A stretch of DNA of 64,000 nucleotides from Mucilaginibacter tolerans (GCF_030519375.1 NZ_JAUMKB010000018.1:20897-84896), one strand, 5' to 3'; shown: positions 52,961 through 62,237, numbered from the stretch's first letter. Made by a program: numbers and translations. Notes: a model not told the origin generated them from the letters alone.

Positions 52961-52989
52961 GCAATCCGATTTTTACGGGCTAAAAATCG
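52961..52989 (+). other. Leader hairpin upstream of rplS
   Basis: A perfect 9-bp stem CGATTTTTA / TAAAAATCG (52967-52989) with a CGGGC loop, just after a TATTATTG element (one mismatch to TAnnTTTG) and 19 nt before the ATG. A candidate L19 leader element; its function is unproven. Confidence 0.45.
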
Positions 52990-53008
52990 CTTTTAAGAGC
53001 TTAAAATC

Positions 53009-53356
53009 ATGGATTTAGTAAAATTTGTTGAAGAGCAATCAGTAGAAAAAAAGCAACTTCCTGCGTTTAAAGCAGGTGATACTGTTAGCGTACACTATAA
53101 AATCAGGGAAGGTAACAAAGAACGTATTCAGGTTTACCAGGGTGTAGTTATCCAACGCAATAGCGTAGGTAACAACGAAACTTTTACTGTACGTAAGGTT
53201 TCAAATGGTATCGGCGTTGAACGTATTTTCCCAATCAACTCGCCAAATATTGACAAGGTTGAGGTTAACAGCTACGGTAAAGTTCGTCGTGCTAAATTGT
53301 TCTACCTGCGCGATCTGACCGGTAAAGCAGCCCGTATCAAATCAAAAAGAGTATAA
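53009..53356 (+). CDS. rplS: 50S ribosomal protein L19
   Basis: 115 residues. The core KAGDTVSVHYKIREGNKERIQVYQGVVIQ and the ending FYLRDLTGKAARIKSKRV are those of L19. Length is normal. It has its own upstream leader hairpin and a strong terminator, so it can be expressed separately from trmD, 162 nt upstream. Confidence 0.97.
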   Translation: MDLVKFVEEQSVEKKQLPAFKAGDTVSVHYKIREGNKERIQVYQGVVIQRNSVGNNETFTVRKVSNGIGVERIFPINSPNIDKVEVNSYGKVRRAKLFYLRDLTGKAARIKSKRV

Positions 53357-53378
53357 GTTTAAGTGTACTGAAAATATT

Positions 53379-53410
53379 AAAGCCGATCTGAAAATTCAGG
53401 TCGGCTTTTT
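53379..53410 (+). terminator. Rho-independent terminator after rplS
   Basis: A 14-bp stem (AAAGCCGATCTGAA / TTCAGGTCGGCTTT, one wobble) with a minimal loop, followed by T residues. Confidence 0.9.
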
Positions 53411-53457
53411 CGTTTCTCTCTAACGCCATTATAGGCCCCGCACTTTTTAAATTCATG

Positions 53458-53478
53458 ATAGTTAATTTTTTTAACTAT
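53458..53478. other. Short AT-rich inverted repeat
   Basis: ATAGTTAA / TTAACTAT with a 5-nt T loop, between convergent rplS and psd. It may end psd transcription, though no T run follows on the minus strand. Confidence 0.3.
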
Positions 53479-53571
53479 TGCGGGTGTTACATTCCGTTTC
53501 AGGTGACTCGTACTGAAAAAAGTTGTAGACCCTTAGTTGTCTCGACACTCTCCGCAAGGACAGTGTATATT

Positions 53572-54309
53572 TTATTGTGCTTTTTTCTTAACAGCTTTTG
53601 GCGCCGTAGCTGCTTCTGCAATTGCAGGCTCTTCCTTTACCTTAACGGGTTCAGCTAATGTAGCCAGCACTGTACGACCGCCTTTTACTACTTCACCCAG
53701 GCCAACATTGATCTTAGTGCCTAAAGGCAAAAAAACATCCACCCTTGAACCAAATTTAATAAAACCGAACTGTGCGCCTTGTTCTACTTTATCGCCTTCT
53801 TTCACATACCATACAATGCGGCGGGCCATGGCGCCTGCTATCTGCCTGAATAATACCGGCACCCCTTTTTTGTTTTCGATTACAACGGTGGTACGTTCAT
53901 TCTCTGTTGATGATTTCGGATGCCAGGCTACTAAGTATTTGCCCGGATGATATCTGAAGTATTTTACCACGCCCGCAATCGGGTTCCGGTTTACATGCAC
54001 ATTAATAGGCGACATGAATACCGATATCTGTATGCGGCGGTCCTTTAAAAACTCTGGTTCTTCGGTTTCCTCGATCACAACTACTTTACCATCAGCAGGA
54101 CAAAGCACCTGGGTTTCATCAATATTGATATGAAAATGCGGGCTACGGAAAAACTGCAGGATAATAATAAATAATGCGAATGATAGTATGTATACAATCC
54201 AGCGGAGCACGTGAGCATCGGGGTAGTAAAACTGGATGATAGCATTTACTACGAATATAAACAGCACGCACAGCGCAATGGAGGTATATCCTTCTTTGTG
54301 GATAGTCAT
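53572..54309 (-). CDS. psd: Phosphatidylserine decarboxylase
   Basis: 245 residues. The N-terminal about 45 residues have membrane helices. The core contains the MSPINVHVNRNPIAG block and, near residue 190, the FGSRVDVF motif, where self-cleavage at Gly-Ser yields the pyruvoyl group. This is the short PSD type, with FGS instead of the LGST of E. coli. It makes phosphatidylethanolamine. A Lys/Ala/Glu-rich tail ends the protein. It lies 21 nt after cdsA. Confidence 0.93.
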   Translation of the reverse strand: MTIHKEGYTSIALCVLFIFVVNAIIQFYYPDAHVLRWIVYILSFALFIIILQFFRSPHFHINIDETQVLCPADGKVVVIEETEEPEFLKDRRIQISVFMSPINVHVNRNPIAGVVKYFRYHPGKYLVAWHPKSSTENERTTVVIENKKGVPVLFRQIAGAMARRIVWYVKEGDKVEQGAQFGFIKFGSRVDVFLPLGTKINVGLGEVVKGGRTVLATLAEPVKVKEEPAIAEAATAPKAVKKKAQ

Positions 54310-54330
54310 GTTATGATATTTTCTGCAAAA

Positions 54331-55140
54331 TTAAGAATTTGAAATTAAGTAGAGGTACGCATAAACAATTGGCGCCGATAGCAAAAGGCCGTCGAAGCGG
54401 TCGAGCAAGCCGCCATGACCGGGTAGTATGCCGCCGGAGTCTTTAACATTAATGCTGCGCTTGAACATGGATTCAACCAGGTCGCCCAGCGTACCGAAGC
54501 AGCCGATCAGGACAGCCATGATCACCCATTTATCCCAGGATAATTCTGTGTAATAAATACCCAGGATATAACCAGCAACAGCAGCAATTAATACGCCGCC
54601 AATAAAGCCCTCCCAGGTTTTTTTAGGTGAATGGCGCTCGAACAACTTCGTGCGTCCGAAAAACCTGCCGCTTAAATAAGCACCCGTATCGTTGGACCAA
54701 AGCATGATGAGGAATGCCAGCGGGATATGAAAATTGAATGTACTGCCAAGAAATCCCAAAGAATGGAAAAATGTGAACGGTATAATCGTGTAAATAATGC
54801 CCATTATGGTATAGGCAATGTTGGTAAACGGTGTCTCCGACTTTTTATATAATTCCTGGAAGAAGATCAAACTCAAGGTGAGTGCCAAAATAAATACATA
54901 TCTAAATGGATCAGGCAGCAGATCACGAACGAGTGAAAATGCTGCATATATCAATACTCCATTTAATATTCCGGCAGCAATATTTGGTTGAATACCGCTT
55001 TGCTTCACCAACCCGTAAAACTCATATAAAGCAAAGGCACTTAATAATAAATAAAATACTCCAAATACGTATTGCCCCAATAGCACTGAGGCGAGCATAA
55101 CAATAACAAAGAAAAAGCCGGTTATGGCGCGTGTTTTCAT
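54331..55140 (-). CDS. cdsA: Phosphatidate cytidylyltransferase
   Basis: 269 residues with about eight membrane helices. The signature KDSGGILPGHGGLLDRFD near residue 230 and the preceding SMFKRSINV segment identify CDP-diglyceride synthase. It makes CDP-diacylglycerol for phospholipid synthesis, two steps before Psd. It overlaps the DUF2007 gene by 4 nt. Confidence 0.95.
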   Translation of the reverse strand: MKTRAITGFFFVIVMLASVLLGQYVFGVFYLLLSAFALYEFYGLVKQSGIQPNIAAGILNGVLIYAAFSLVRDLLPDPFRYVFILALTLSLIFFQELYKKSETPFTNIAYTIMGIIYTIIPFTFFHSLGFLGSTFNFHIPLAFLIMLWSNDTGAYLSGRFFGRTKLFERHSPKKTWEGFIGGVLIAAVAGYILGIYYTELSWDKWVIMAVLIGCFGTLGDLVESMFKRSINVKDSGGILPGHGGLLDRFDGLLLSAPIVYAYLYLISNS

Positions 55141-55349
55141 AAATTGATTTGATTCAGGATCATTACCTCGATGGCGTTGCTAAAATCTTGTTGATGAATA
55201 TATACTTCAATGTCGCCAAAAGTACGATGGGAAGAGTCTTGTTTATTTAATAAAACGGTATCGATCTGATTTTCTATAAGTACTTGCTTCACAATTTCGG
55301 CCTGGTAATAATTGAACGTCTTAAAAATCCGAACCCAGTTCTTCTCCAT
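55137..55349 (-). CDS. DUF2007 family small protein
   Basis: 70 residues. The pattern WVRIFKTFNYYQAEIVKQVLIENQIDTVLLNKQDSS is that of the DUF2007 (putative signal-transducing) domain, which resembles PII-like ferredoxin folds. It overlaps cdsA by 4 nt and the CPBP protease gene by 29 nt, so it is translated as part of the phospholipid operon. Function unknown. Confidence 0.85.
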   Translation of the reverse strand: MEKNWVRIFKTFNYYQAEIVKQVLIENQIDTVLLNKQDSSHRTFGDIEVYIHQQDFSNAIEVMILNQINL

Positions 55350-56262
55350 GATCTGCGATTTGCCTTTTTACTGCAATATAACGAGAAAAATACAGCAATA
55401 CTATCATAATTAGACCACTCACAATGTAAATGACATTATTAAAAGAATGCTGGTCATTCGGATCAACATTTACTATTTTTTGCTGGGCCAAATACGTTAT
55501 TACCACTATGGTACCGTTATTTACAAAATGGGCCCAAATTGCCGGCCAGATACTGCCGCTCCAGACTGTAAAATATCCAAAAAGCAGTCCAAGGAACATA
55601 CGCGGAATGAAACCAGAAAACTCTACGTGGAAAGCGCTAAATAAGATTGCCACAATCCACACAGCAACATGCTTATTTTTCGTCCACCGAATAAAGACAG
55701 TTTGCATCGCTCCTCTAAACAGTACTTCTTCAATTATTGCAGTTAACAATCCTATAAATAACAAGTCGAATACCATGCTCCAAAAGGAATTCATTTGTAA
55801 CATGCTATCTGACATTTTTTGCACCTCGCTCTCATAGTCGCGCAATGCTTTGGAAAGTGGAAATTTCTGATTCAAATTCCCCAAAAACTCTATTACAGGG
55901 AGAGAAAATAACATAATGAAGAAAACCAGAAATGCTAAAATCCAAGGGAAGTGAACGTTATTTTTCAGGTATTCGTCCGGCTCCCGTACTATAAAATAAG
56001 AGAATACTATTGGTGTAATTAAAATAGGAATCGTTGTGCCTGTGGTTTGCATTATCCACAATGCGCTTTGCGCTTGTGGTGATGATAATTTTAAATTGGC
56101 AATATCAAGTAAAACATCTTGTCCATACTTGACCCCTATAATGACCCCGGCTAGCAGTTGACCAAAAATCAAGAATCCTAATAGCAAGCCCACCAGTATC
56201 AAAAACTGTAATCCAGGGTGTATTTGCTTGTGCGGTATGGGGTTATGAGAGAGTTCTGACAT
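55321..56262 (-). CDS. CPBP family intramembrane metalloprotease
   Basis: 313 residues with about eight membrane helices. It has the CPBP/Abi motif EEVLFRG near residue 180, a later SAFHVEF segment, and WAHFVNNGT near 255, which together form the metal site. Such proteases process prenylated or small membrane proteins. The DUF2007 gene begins inside its end. First gene of the minus-strand operon leading to cdsA and psd. Confidence 0.92.
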   Translation of the reverse strand: MSELSHNPIPHKQIHPGLQFLILVGLLLGFLIFGQLLAGVIIGVKYGQDVLLDIANLKLSSPQAQSALWIMQTTGTTIPILITPIVFSYFIVREPDEYLKNNVHFPWILAFLVFFIMLFSLPVIEFLGNLNQKFPLSKALRDYESEVQKMSDSMLQMNSFWSMVFDLLFIGLLTAIIEEVLFRGAMQTVFIRWTKNKHVAVWIVAILFSAFHVEFSGFIPRMFLGLLFGYFTVWSGSIWPAIWAHFVNNGTIVVITYLAQQKIVNVDPNDQHSFNNVIYIVSGLIMIVLLYFSRYIAVKRQIADHGEELGSDF

Positions 56263-56280
56263 ATTTTGGCGCTAAATTCG

Positions 56281-56288
56281 TATTTTTG
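56281..56288 (+). promoter_or_regulatory. TAnnTTTG element before dusB
   Basis: TATTTTTG. It overlaps the alternative TTG start (56286) and supports the ATG at 56307 as the dusB start. Confidence 0.45.
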
Positions 56289-56306
56289 CGGCGGATAAAG
56301 ATAAAG

Positions 56307-57299
56307 ATGTCTGTAAAAATAGGAAATATTGATCTCGGAGAATTTCCGCTGCTGCTGGCGCCGATGGAGGATGTGAGCGATCCGCCTTTCCGTTATGTGT
56401 GCAAACAGAACGGCGCGGATATGATGTATACTGAGTTCATTTCGTCAGAAGGGTTGATACGTGATGCAGCAAAAAGCAGACAGAAACTCGACATTTTTGA
56501 ATATGAACGCCCGATAGGGATACAAATATTTGGCAGCGATATCGAGCACATGCGCGAAGCGACTGAAATTGCAACAGAAGTCAACCCCGATCTGATGGAT
56601 ATCAATTACGGCTGCCCAGTAAAAAATGTGGCTTGCCGCGGTGCGGGCGCCAGCCTGTTGCAGGATATTCCCAAAATGGTGGCTATGACCAAAGCAGTTG
56701 TGGAAGCAACTCATTTGCCGGTAACTGTTAAAACACGTCTCGGTTGGGACGATAATACCAAGAATGTGTATGAGGTTGCTGAACGTTTACAGGATGTGGG
56801 TATCAAGGCCCTGACTATTCATGGCCGCACCCGTTCGCAGATGTATAAAGGCGAAGCCGACTGGGCGCTAATCCGTGAAATAAAGAAAAATCCGAGGATA
56901 AAAATCCCCATTTTTGGAAACGGGGATATTGACTCGCCGCAAAAAGCCGCTGATTGGCGGTTGGAATACGAAGTGGATGGCATGATGATAGGCCGTGCGG
57001 CCATTGGATACCCATGGATCTTCCGCGAAATAAAGCATTTTTTCAAAACAGGACAGTATCTGGAAAAACCCACAATTGCCGAACGCATAGGGGTTTGCAA
57101 GACTCACTTAGAGAAGTCTGTCGAATGGAAGGGACCAAAAACAGGGCTTTTTGAAATGCGCAGACATTATTCCAATTACTTTAAAGGAGTGGATCATTTT
57201 AAAGAATTTCGAATGAAATTGGTCACTGCAGCAAGTGTGGAAGAAGTGCTGGAGATATTATTTGAGGTGGCCGAACGCTACTCCGAAGAAATGGCTTAA
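56307..57299 (+). CDS. dusB: tRNA-dihydrouridine synthase
   Basis: 330 residues from the ATG at 56307. A TIM-barrel FMN enzyme with PLLLAPMEDVSDPPFR at the start, the NYGCPVKNVACRGAGASLL block carrying the catalytic Cys near residue 100, and GNGDIDSPQKA and IGRAAIGYPW near 210-240. It reduces uridines in tRNA. It stands alone with its own promoter. Confidence 0.94.
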   Translation: MSVKIGNIDLGEFPLLLAPMEDVSDPPFRYVCKQNGADMMYTEFISSEGLIRDAAKSRQKLDIFEYERPIGIQIFGSDIEHMREATEIATEVNPDLMDINYGCPVKNVACRGAGASLLQDIPKMVAMTKAVVEATHLPVTVKTRLGWDDNTKNVYEVAERLQDVGIKALTIHGRTRSQMYKGEADWALIREIKKNPRIKIPIFGNGDIDSPQKAADWRLEYEVDGMMIGRAAIGYPWIFREIKHFFKTGQYLEKPTIAERIGVCKTHLEKSVEWKGPKTGLFEMRRHYSNYFKGVDHFKEFRMKLVTAASVEEVLEILFEVAERYSEEMA

Positions 57300-57344
57300 T
57301 ATTTGTTTTGATAAACATATATTTGACATCATTCACAAAAAGTC

Positions 57345-57731
57345 ATGATCACAACAATTACCGACGGTGTTAAAGTTTCAGTAGAAACTATCTATCAACC
57401 GGAGTATTCAAACCCGGCAAATGATCATTATATGTTTGCCTACAAAATAAGCATCGAAAACGTGGGCCATAGCTCTGTGCAATTATTACGCAGGCATTGG
57501 GAAATTTTCGACTCAAATGGGGCAAAACGTGAAGTAGAAGGCGAGGGCGTTGTTGGTCAGCAACCTATTATTGAGCCAGGCAGCACACATGAATACGTAT
57601 CAGGCTGTAACCTGAAAACCGACATGGGCAGCATGAAAGGCGAATACCAGATGATCCGCCTGGTTGATAATGGCTCCTTTAATGTTCAGATACCCGAATT
57701 TTACCTGATCGCTCCTTACCGGATGAACTAA
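57345..57731 (+). CDS. apaG: ApaG protein
   Basis: 128 residues, an Fn3-like single domain. It has VSVETIYQPEYSNPANDHYMFAYKISIENVG at the start and EGEGVVGQQPIIEPGSTHEYVSGC in the middle, the standard ApaG pattern. It is linked to divalent cation resistance, mechanism unclear. Follows dusB by 45 nt and is closed by a strong terminator. Confidence 0.94.
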   Translation: MITTITDGVKVSVETIYQPEYSNPANDHYMFAYKISIENVGHSSVQLLRRHWEIFDSNGAKREVEGEGVVGQQPIIEPGSTHEYVSGCNLKTDMGSMKGEYQMIRLVDNGSFNVQIPEFYLIAPYRMN

Positions 57732-57758
57732 CGCGAAGATTCTTACCATAACATATTG

Positions 57759-57781
57759 AAAGGCTCCGTTGGGGCCTTTTT
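57759..57781 (+). terminator. Rho-independent terminator after apaG
   Basis: AAAGGCTCC / GGGGCCTTT (9 bp with one wobble) with a 3-nt loop and trailing T residues. Confidence 0.85.
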
Positions 57782-57816
57782 ATTTCCTCATTTCCCGGCA
57801 TATAGTAGAGCTGTAC

Positions 57817-58665
57817 CTACTGTTTAATCAGTTCCAGAGGTAAATGATCAATTGCTCGTATCTGTATATGCCGGTAAAACAATTCCGCTCCTTCTGATTG
57901 CAATTGGATCCGGCCTTTGGTAAGTGGTAAATCTTGGCCATTTTCTGATTGCTGGTTATGATAGAGCACCATCATTACTTTTCCATTCACCACGTGAATG
58001 CTGGTATCGCCATGACAATACAAATCAAGCGTATTCCATTGACCTGACGGGTTTTCCGCATCGCCCTGCTTGATGCAGTGACGGCTTTGCTTACTTGTCT
58101 GGCTAAAGCGCAGTAACGTTCCACGTGGATCATAAATATAATCGGTTTCTGATTTCTTATCTGCAGGTATATCTGCCTCGCCTCCTGCACACCCCCAATA
58201 ATCGCCGGTATTCCCTTCTTCTATCTGGAACTCCTGAGCACGCATCCAGGCGCCGTAATCTGCGCCATATTTCCCAACCGAATGATATAGCAACCCGCTG
58301 TCTTTTTTCTTCCCCTTCTTTTGCCCCCACGAAAGTGAGCCCCATTTAAATTGCAATTGCAGGTGATAATTTTCGTATTCGTTTTTTGTGATGATCGCCC
58401 CCCAGTTCTGGCCCGATATGCGTATAACATTTTCACCATTATCCGGAACAACTGTAAATACCTGGCGGGGATCATTATTTAAACCGACAGGCGTCCCGGT
58501 TATCGGCTTACCATTATCATCCAGATCCGGGCCGATGTACGTATCCCACCCGGAAAGATCTTTCCCGTTGAATAGCGGTTTCCAATGTTCTTTGGTGGAA
58601 AAAGGCGTAAATGCGATAACAATTACACAAAGCAGTAATGCGATGATCAATTTTACAGGTCTCAT
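57817..58665 (-). CDS. DUF1080 (3-keto-disaccharide hydrolase-like) protein
   Basis: 282 residues with a signal peptide (hydrophobic stretch then FTPFSTKEHW). The mature part starts with WKPLFNGKDLSGWDTYIG and has the jelly-roll pattern of DUF1080 proteins, with KWGSLSWGQKKGKKKDSGLLYH in the middle and GRIQLQSEGAELFYRHIQIR at the end. Proteins of this family act on sugars or cell-wall related compounds in Bacteroidota; it is probably periplasmic. Stands alone. Confidence 0.88.
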   Translation of the reverse strand: MRPVKLIIALLLCVIVIAFTPFSTKEHWKPLFNGKDLSGWDTYIGPDLDDNGKPITGTPVGLNNDPRQVFTVVPDNGENVIRISGQNWGAIITKNEYENYHLQLQFKWGSLSWGQKKGKKKDSGLLYHSVGKYGADYGAWMRAQEFQIEEGNTGDYWGCAGGEADIPADKKSETDYIYDPRGTLLRFSQTSKQSRHCIKQGDAENPSGQWNTLDLYCHGDTSIHVVNGKVMMVLYHNQQSENGQDLPLTKGRIQLQSEGAELFYRHIQIRAIDHLPLELIKQ

Positions 58666-58744
58666 AATTCTTTGGCTTATAACTAAGTTATGAATTATGT
58701 TTGGTGCGGGCTTGTAAAATTTTTAACGCAATAACGATAAATAA

Positions 58745-60229
58745 TTAAGCCCCAGTATGTTCCGATGGCTCGTCCGCCTTCACTTCTTCTTTCGGCGTTT
58801 CAGTCTTGCAGGGATAACCGAAAAGACAGCGGTCTTTTATTATGCTGGCTACTTCAGCCGGTACATATTCCTGCCAGCCATCGGCTCCTTCTTTAATTAA
58901 CCGCAATACCTTATCGGTCTGTACATTCAGGTTGCCTTCGTTATAATTCCGTATATCTTCAATCTTATTATTGGCTATCAGGTAACGATAAAGGTCGATT
59001 AAGTGTGGGGGTGGATAAAAGCGCAGGCAATTCATAATAACACCATCACGCAAAGTAGGATAAATGAACAATTTTACCTTCCTGCTGAATAATGTTGCAA
59101 ATGACTCCAGGATTCCGCCCGGAAGGTCCTGATAGTGCTCTTCAGAGAAAATATACTCCAGGTTGGGATACCCTAAAACCACGCCCATCTTTAGCTTGGT
59201 GATTTTGGAAAGATAGGATACCAGTTTATAATATTCGTGGAAATTGGATATCAACACTGTTTGCCCAAGCGAGCAAAGAATATCTACACGATCAAGAAAG
59301 TCCTTTTCATCAATTTCAGAATTATCGTCGGCATCCCTTTCTTTCAAAGACTGTAAGGTAAGCTCCGTGATGACCACTACCTGCGAGTGATCCACATCCG
59401 GCTCCTGCAAAAACTGCTTCACACCGGTATGCAACATATCCATGTGCACGTTGATTACCGGACGGAATCGGCCCCTTACTACTACGATATGTTTTTTGTA
59501 TAATACCTCAGATGGCTGCTGGTTTTTCCCATCCGGGCCAAATACTGCGGCGTCCGAAAAACCATATTTTACCAGATGCAAACTCATCAGCCTGTTATCC
59601 ACGTTTTTGAAGTTCGGCCCTTCAAAACGTATCATGTCGATTTGTATACGATCCTTTGAAAGATCATCGATCAGTGACAACAGAAAAACAGGCGGAACCT
59701 CATGATAATAAAAACAGGCATACATTAAGTTTACCCCCAGTACACCCACCGCCTGCTGTTGCAGGTTATTATCATTATCCAGCAGCTTTACGTGAAGGAT
59801 CACATCATTGTAAGCGCCGTTGGGCTCCAACTGAAAGCGTACACCCATCCATCCGTGACCTTCGTTGGTTTTATGAAAGTTAAGGGCTGACATGGTGTCT
59901 GAAAACGCAAAAAATGTTGTGGAATCACCACGTTGTGCAGCCAGACGCTCAATCAACAGACCATATTCGTGCTCCAGCATGGAAATCAAACGCGCCTCGC
60001 TCACATAACGGCGTACCTGTAAGGCCCCGTAAATGGCATCAGAGAAGGTCATATCATAGGCAGACATCGTTTTGGCAATGGTCCCCGATGAGCCACCTGC
60101 TTTGAAAAAATTTGCAGCTACGTCCTGTCCTGCACCTATTTCGGCAAATGAGCCGTATATTTTGGGGTCCAGGTTTATGGCCAGGGCCTTTTGTTTTGTT
60201 CCTATATCTTTGTTGTAAATAGCAGTCAT
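58745..60229 (-). CDS. Conserved protein of unknown function
   Basis: 494 residues, soluble, no signal peptide. Near the N-terminus it has the striking Gly-rich stretch FAEIGAGQDVAANFF (about residues 28-42), then KAGGSSGTIAKTMSAYDM. The middle is alpha/beta with segments such as VVITELTL and TVLISNFHEYYKLVSYL (a P-loop-like fold is possible but no Walker A). The last about 15 residues are acidic and Ser/Glu-rich. I do not recognise the family. It is clearly a real gene by length and composition. Confidence 0.75.
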   Translation of the reverse strand: MTAIYNKDIGTKQKALAINLDPKIYGSFAEIGAGQDVAANFFKAGGSSGTIAKTMSAYDMTFSDAIYGALQVRRYVSEARLISMLEHEYGLLIERLAAQRGDSTTFFAFSDTMSALNFHKTNEGHGWMGVRFQLEPNGAYNDVILHVKLLDNDNNLQQQAVGVLGVNLMYACFYYHEVPPVFLLSLIDDLSKDRIQIDMIRFEGPNFKNVDNRLMSLHLVKYGFSDAAVFGPDGKNQQPSEVLYKKHIVVVRGRFRPVINVHMDMLHTGVKQFLQEPDVDHSQVVVITELTLQSLKERDADDNSEIDEKDFLDRVDILCSLGQTVLISNFHEYYKLVSYLSKITKLKMGVVLGYPNLEYIFSEEHYQDLPGGILESFATLFSRKVKLFIYPTLRDGVIMNCLRFYPPPHLIDLYRYLIANNKIEDIRNYNEGNLNVQTDKVLRLIKEGADGWQEYVPAEVASIIKDRCLFGYPCKTETPKEEVKADEPSEHTGA

Positions 60230-60410
60230 ACAAGTAGTTGCTTAATTTTCAGTGACAGCATTGCTATGATGAGGTAAGACACTATAAAATTACGGATTTT
60301 AACGGAATGCCCGACCACAAAGTTGAGAAAGTAAATCTTAACAACTGTACGCATTCGTTATTTCAATAAAGGGTAGTTTATTTTTTGGCTATCTTCGATC
60401 ATACATCTAC

Positions 60411-60941
60411 ATGGAAAGCGGTAGGCAAACAATATTACTCAACGCGTTTAATGAGACCATCCGGAAATGGATTGGCTTTCTCGAAGATTATACATTGGAA
60501 ATGCTTTGCAAAAAACCGGATGATAAGTCGTGGTCGCTCGGACAAGTGTACACCCATATTACTGATGACACCGCTTGGTTTGTTGTACAAATGGCAGCGG
60601 CCATGCAAACCAGCGACGACAGCGAAAAAGAGATGCATGAGCATGCACGGGCAATGCTTCAGAATAATAGCTTTCCCGATATGATGATTGAAGGGCCGGC
60701 GACAAATACCTACATCAAGCAACCGGAAACCAAAGACGAAATGAAACAAAAGCTGCTAGCTATAGAAGCAGAAGTGAATAACCTGTATGCTTCATTTGAT
60801 GCGTCAAAAACTACCGGAAAAACCCGACATCCCGGATTGCTTTACTTTAATACCTTAGACTGGCTCCAATTTGCCGAAATGCATCTGCGACATCATTTCA
60901 AGCAGAAGAAAAGGATTGATGAGAAGTTAGGCTGGACATAA
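60411..60941 (+). CDS. DinB family protein
   Basis: 176 residues from the ATG at 60411. The four-helix-bundle pattern of DinB/YfiT proteins shows in KSWSLGQVYTHITDDTAWFV (first metal His near residue 48) and HLRHHFKQKKRI near the C-terminus (two His). Such proteins bind metal and act as thiol-transferases or hydrolases of unknown specificity. It precedes a metallophosphoesterase by 13 nt. Confidence 0.85.
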   Translation: MESGRQTILLNAFNETIRKWIGFLEDYTLEMLCKKPDDKSWSLGQVYTHITDDTAWFVVQMAAAMQTSDDSEKEMHEHARAMLQNNSFPDMMIEGPATNTYIKQPETKDEMKQKLLAIEAEVNNLYASFDASKTTGKTRHPGLLYFNTLDWLQFAEMHLRHHFKQKKRIDEKLGWT

Positions 60942-60954
60942 ATATATATTCCGA

Positions 60955-61896
60955 ATGGAGAACAGGATCAATAAAATTTACATCCATTATTGTGCGAGGA
61001 AGGCTATTTGCACCTTCTTTCTCAGTCTTATTGCTTGCCGGGCGTTCTCGCAGGAGGCACGGCCTGTGATCGCATTTGCCAGTGATACACAAGAACCGAT
61101 GTGGGTTGAAAAGATAAAGCTCAAAGCAAACCATAATCAGCAAGCCACCAAAATGATCTTTAAGGATGTTCTAAGTTTACATGCTTCTGGCTTTTTCATT
61201 TTAGGTGATGTGGTTTCTGTAGGATACAAAGTTCGAAAATGGACCTCAATTGATGAGTATCTAAAGCAATTTTCTCACGATTCTATCCCGGTTTATGCTA
61301 CACTTGGCAACCATGAGTTATTATTCAAGCCTAAAATAGGCGTCAAAAATTTTCAAACCAGGTTTCCGATGTACAAAGCGGCTGGTTATACCGAAATTAT
61401 CGACTCAACAGCAGTCATTCTGCTGAATTCTAATTTCAGTAAGATGACCACGGCCGAAATATTAGCCCAGGATAACTGGTATAGCAATATGGTGGAAGAG
61501 CTGGATAAGGACAATGCTATTAAGTTTATTATAGTAGGCTGCCATCATTCGCCTTATACCAACAGCAAGATCGTAAAGCCATCTATGTCAGTGCGTCAAA
61601 ATTTTCTCCCTGCATTTATTAACTCTAAAAAATGTGTCCTTTTCCTCTCGGGGCACTCACACAATTTCGAGCATTTTGTCGCGAATGGCAAACATTTCGT
61701 TGTTATCGGCGGCGGCGGCGGGCTTCACCAACCTTTATATACCAGGGAAGTTAGCCATGATCTTGCAGCTACCTATAAGCCAGCCTTTCACTATCTCGTC
61801 GTCAGGCGGTTTAATGATAGCCTGCAGGTGATGTCGCGCCGGTTGAAGACAGATTTTTCGGGCTTTGACAACGGTGTTGCTTTTGCAGTACGATGA
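60955..61896 (+). CDS. Calcineurin-like metallophosphoesterase, exported
   Basis: 313 residues with an N-terminal hydrophobic signal ending near FSQEARP. The metal-binding blocks are FASDTQEPMW, LGDVVSVG, TLGNHELL, CHHSPYTNS and LSGHSHNFEH, the five motifs of the family. It hydrolyses phosphoesters; the substrate is unknown. The 341-bp non-coding region 61897-62237 follows. Confidence 0.92.
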   Translation: MENRINKIYIHYCARKAICTFFLSLIACRAFSQEARPVIAFASDTQEPMWVEKIKLKANHNQQATKMIFKDVLSLHASGFFILGDVVSVGYKVRKWTSIDEYLKQFSHDSIPVYATLGNHELLFKPKIGVKNFQTRFPMYKAAGYTEIIDSTAVILLNSNFSKMTTAEILAQDNWYSNMVEELDKDNAIKFIIVGCHHSPYTNSKIVKPSMSVRQNFLPAFINSKKCVLFLSGHSHNFEHFVANGKHFVVIGGGGGLHQPLYTREVSHDLAATYKPAFHYLVVRRFNDSLQVMSRRLKTDFSGFDNGVAFAVR

Positions 61897-62237
61897 TGTG
61901 CTTTATCATCCTCTTTTTTACCAGATGATTTTTTAACTCACTCACTCGCAGACAGGGAACCTGTCCCATCACTTGCTTTACCTGGATTTTGGGGGATTTT
62001 TCTGAATTTATTTCTACTACACGAGCTATGTTAACGGTTCGTTGCTATTTTTAGTCATCTATTATTGACTTGAATAATGCAAGCCATCGAAGCCTTCGAT
62101 AAGTGCCTCTATTCAAATGTGAAAAATAATTCAAACGCTTTCCAAGGCAGATATAGCGGAGTGCCCGGGCCGCAGGCACCGCCGTTGTAAAGCAGTGACG
62201 GCACTTTAAGTATTAAACGCGGAGCCTTTCCGCTGGT
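61897..62237. other. 341-bp region without a gene, with three GC-rich hairpins
   Basis: No convincing gene. The right part is GC-rich and holds three stems in a row: GTGCC/GGCAC (62161-62179), GCCGT/ACGGC (62181-62202) and GCGGA/TCCGC (62219-62233). They may be terminators, a small RNA or the scar of a mobile element. The left half shows nothing notable. Confidence 0.4.

Noticed and set aside
62161..62233. tRNA or other known RNA gene
   Set aside because: No cloverleaf, T-loop or anticodon stem could be drawn; only three separate stems.
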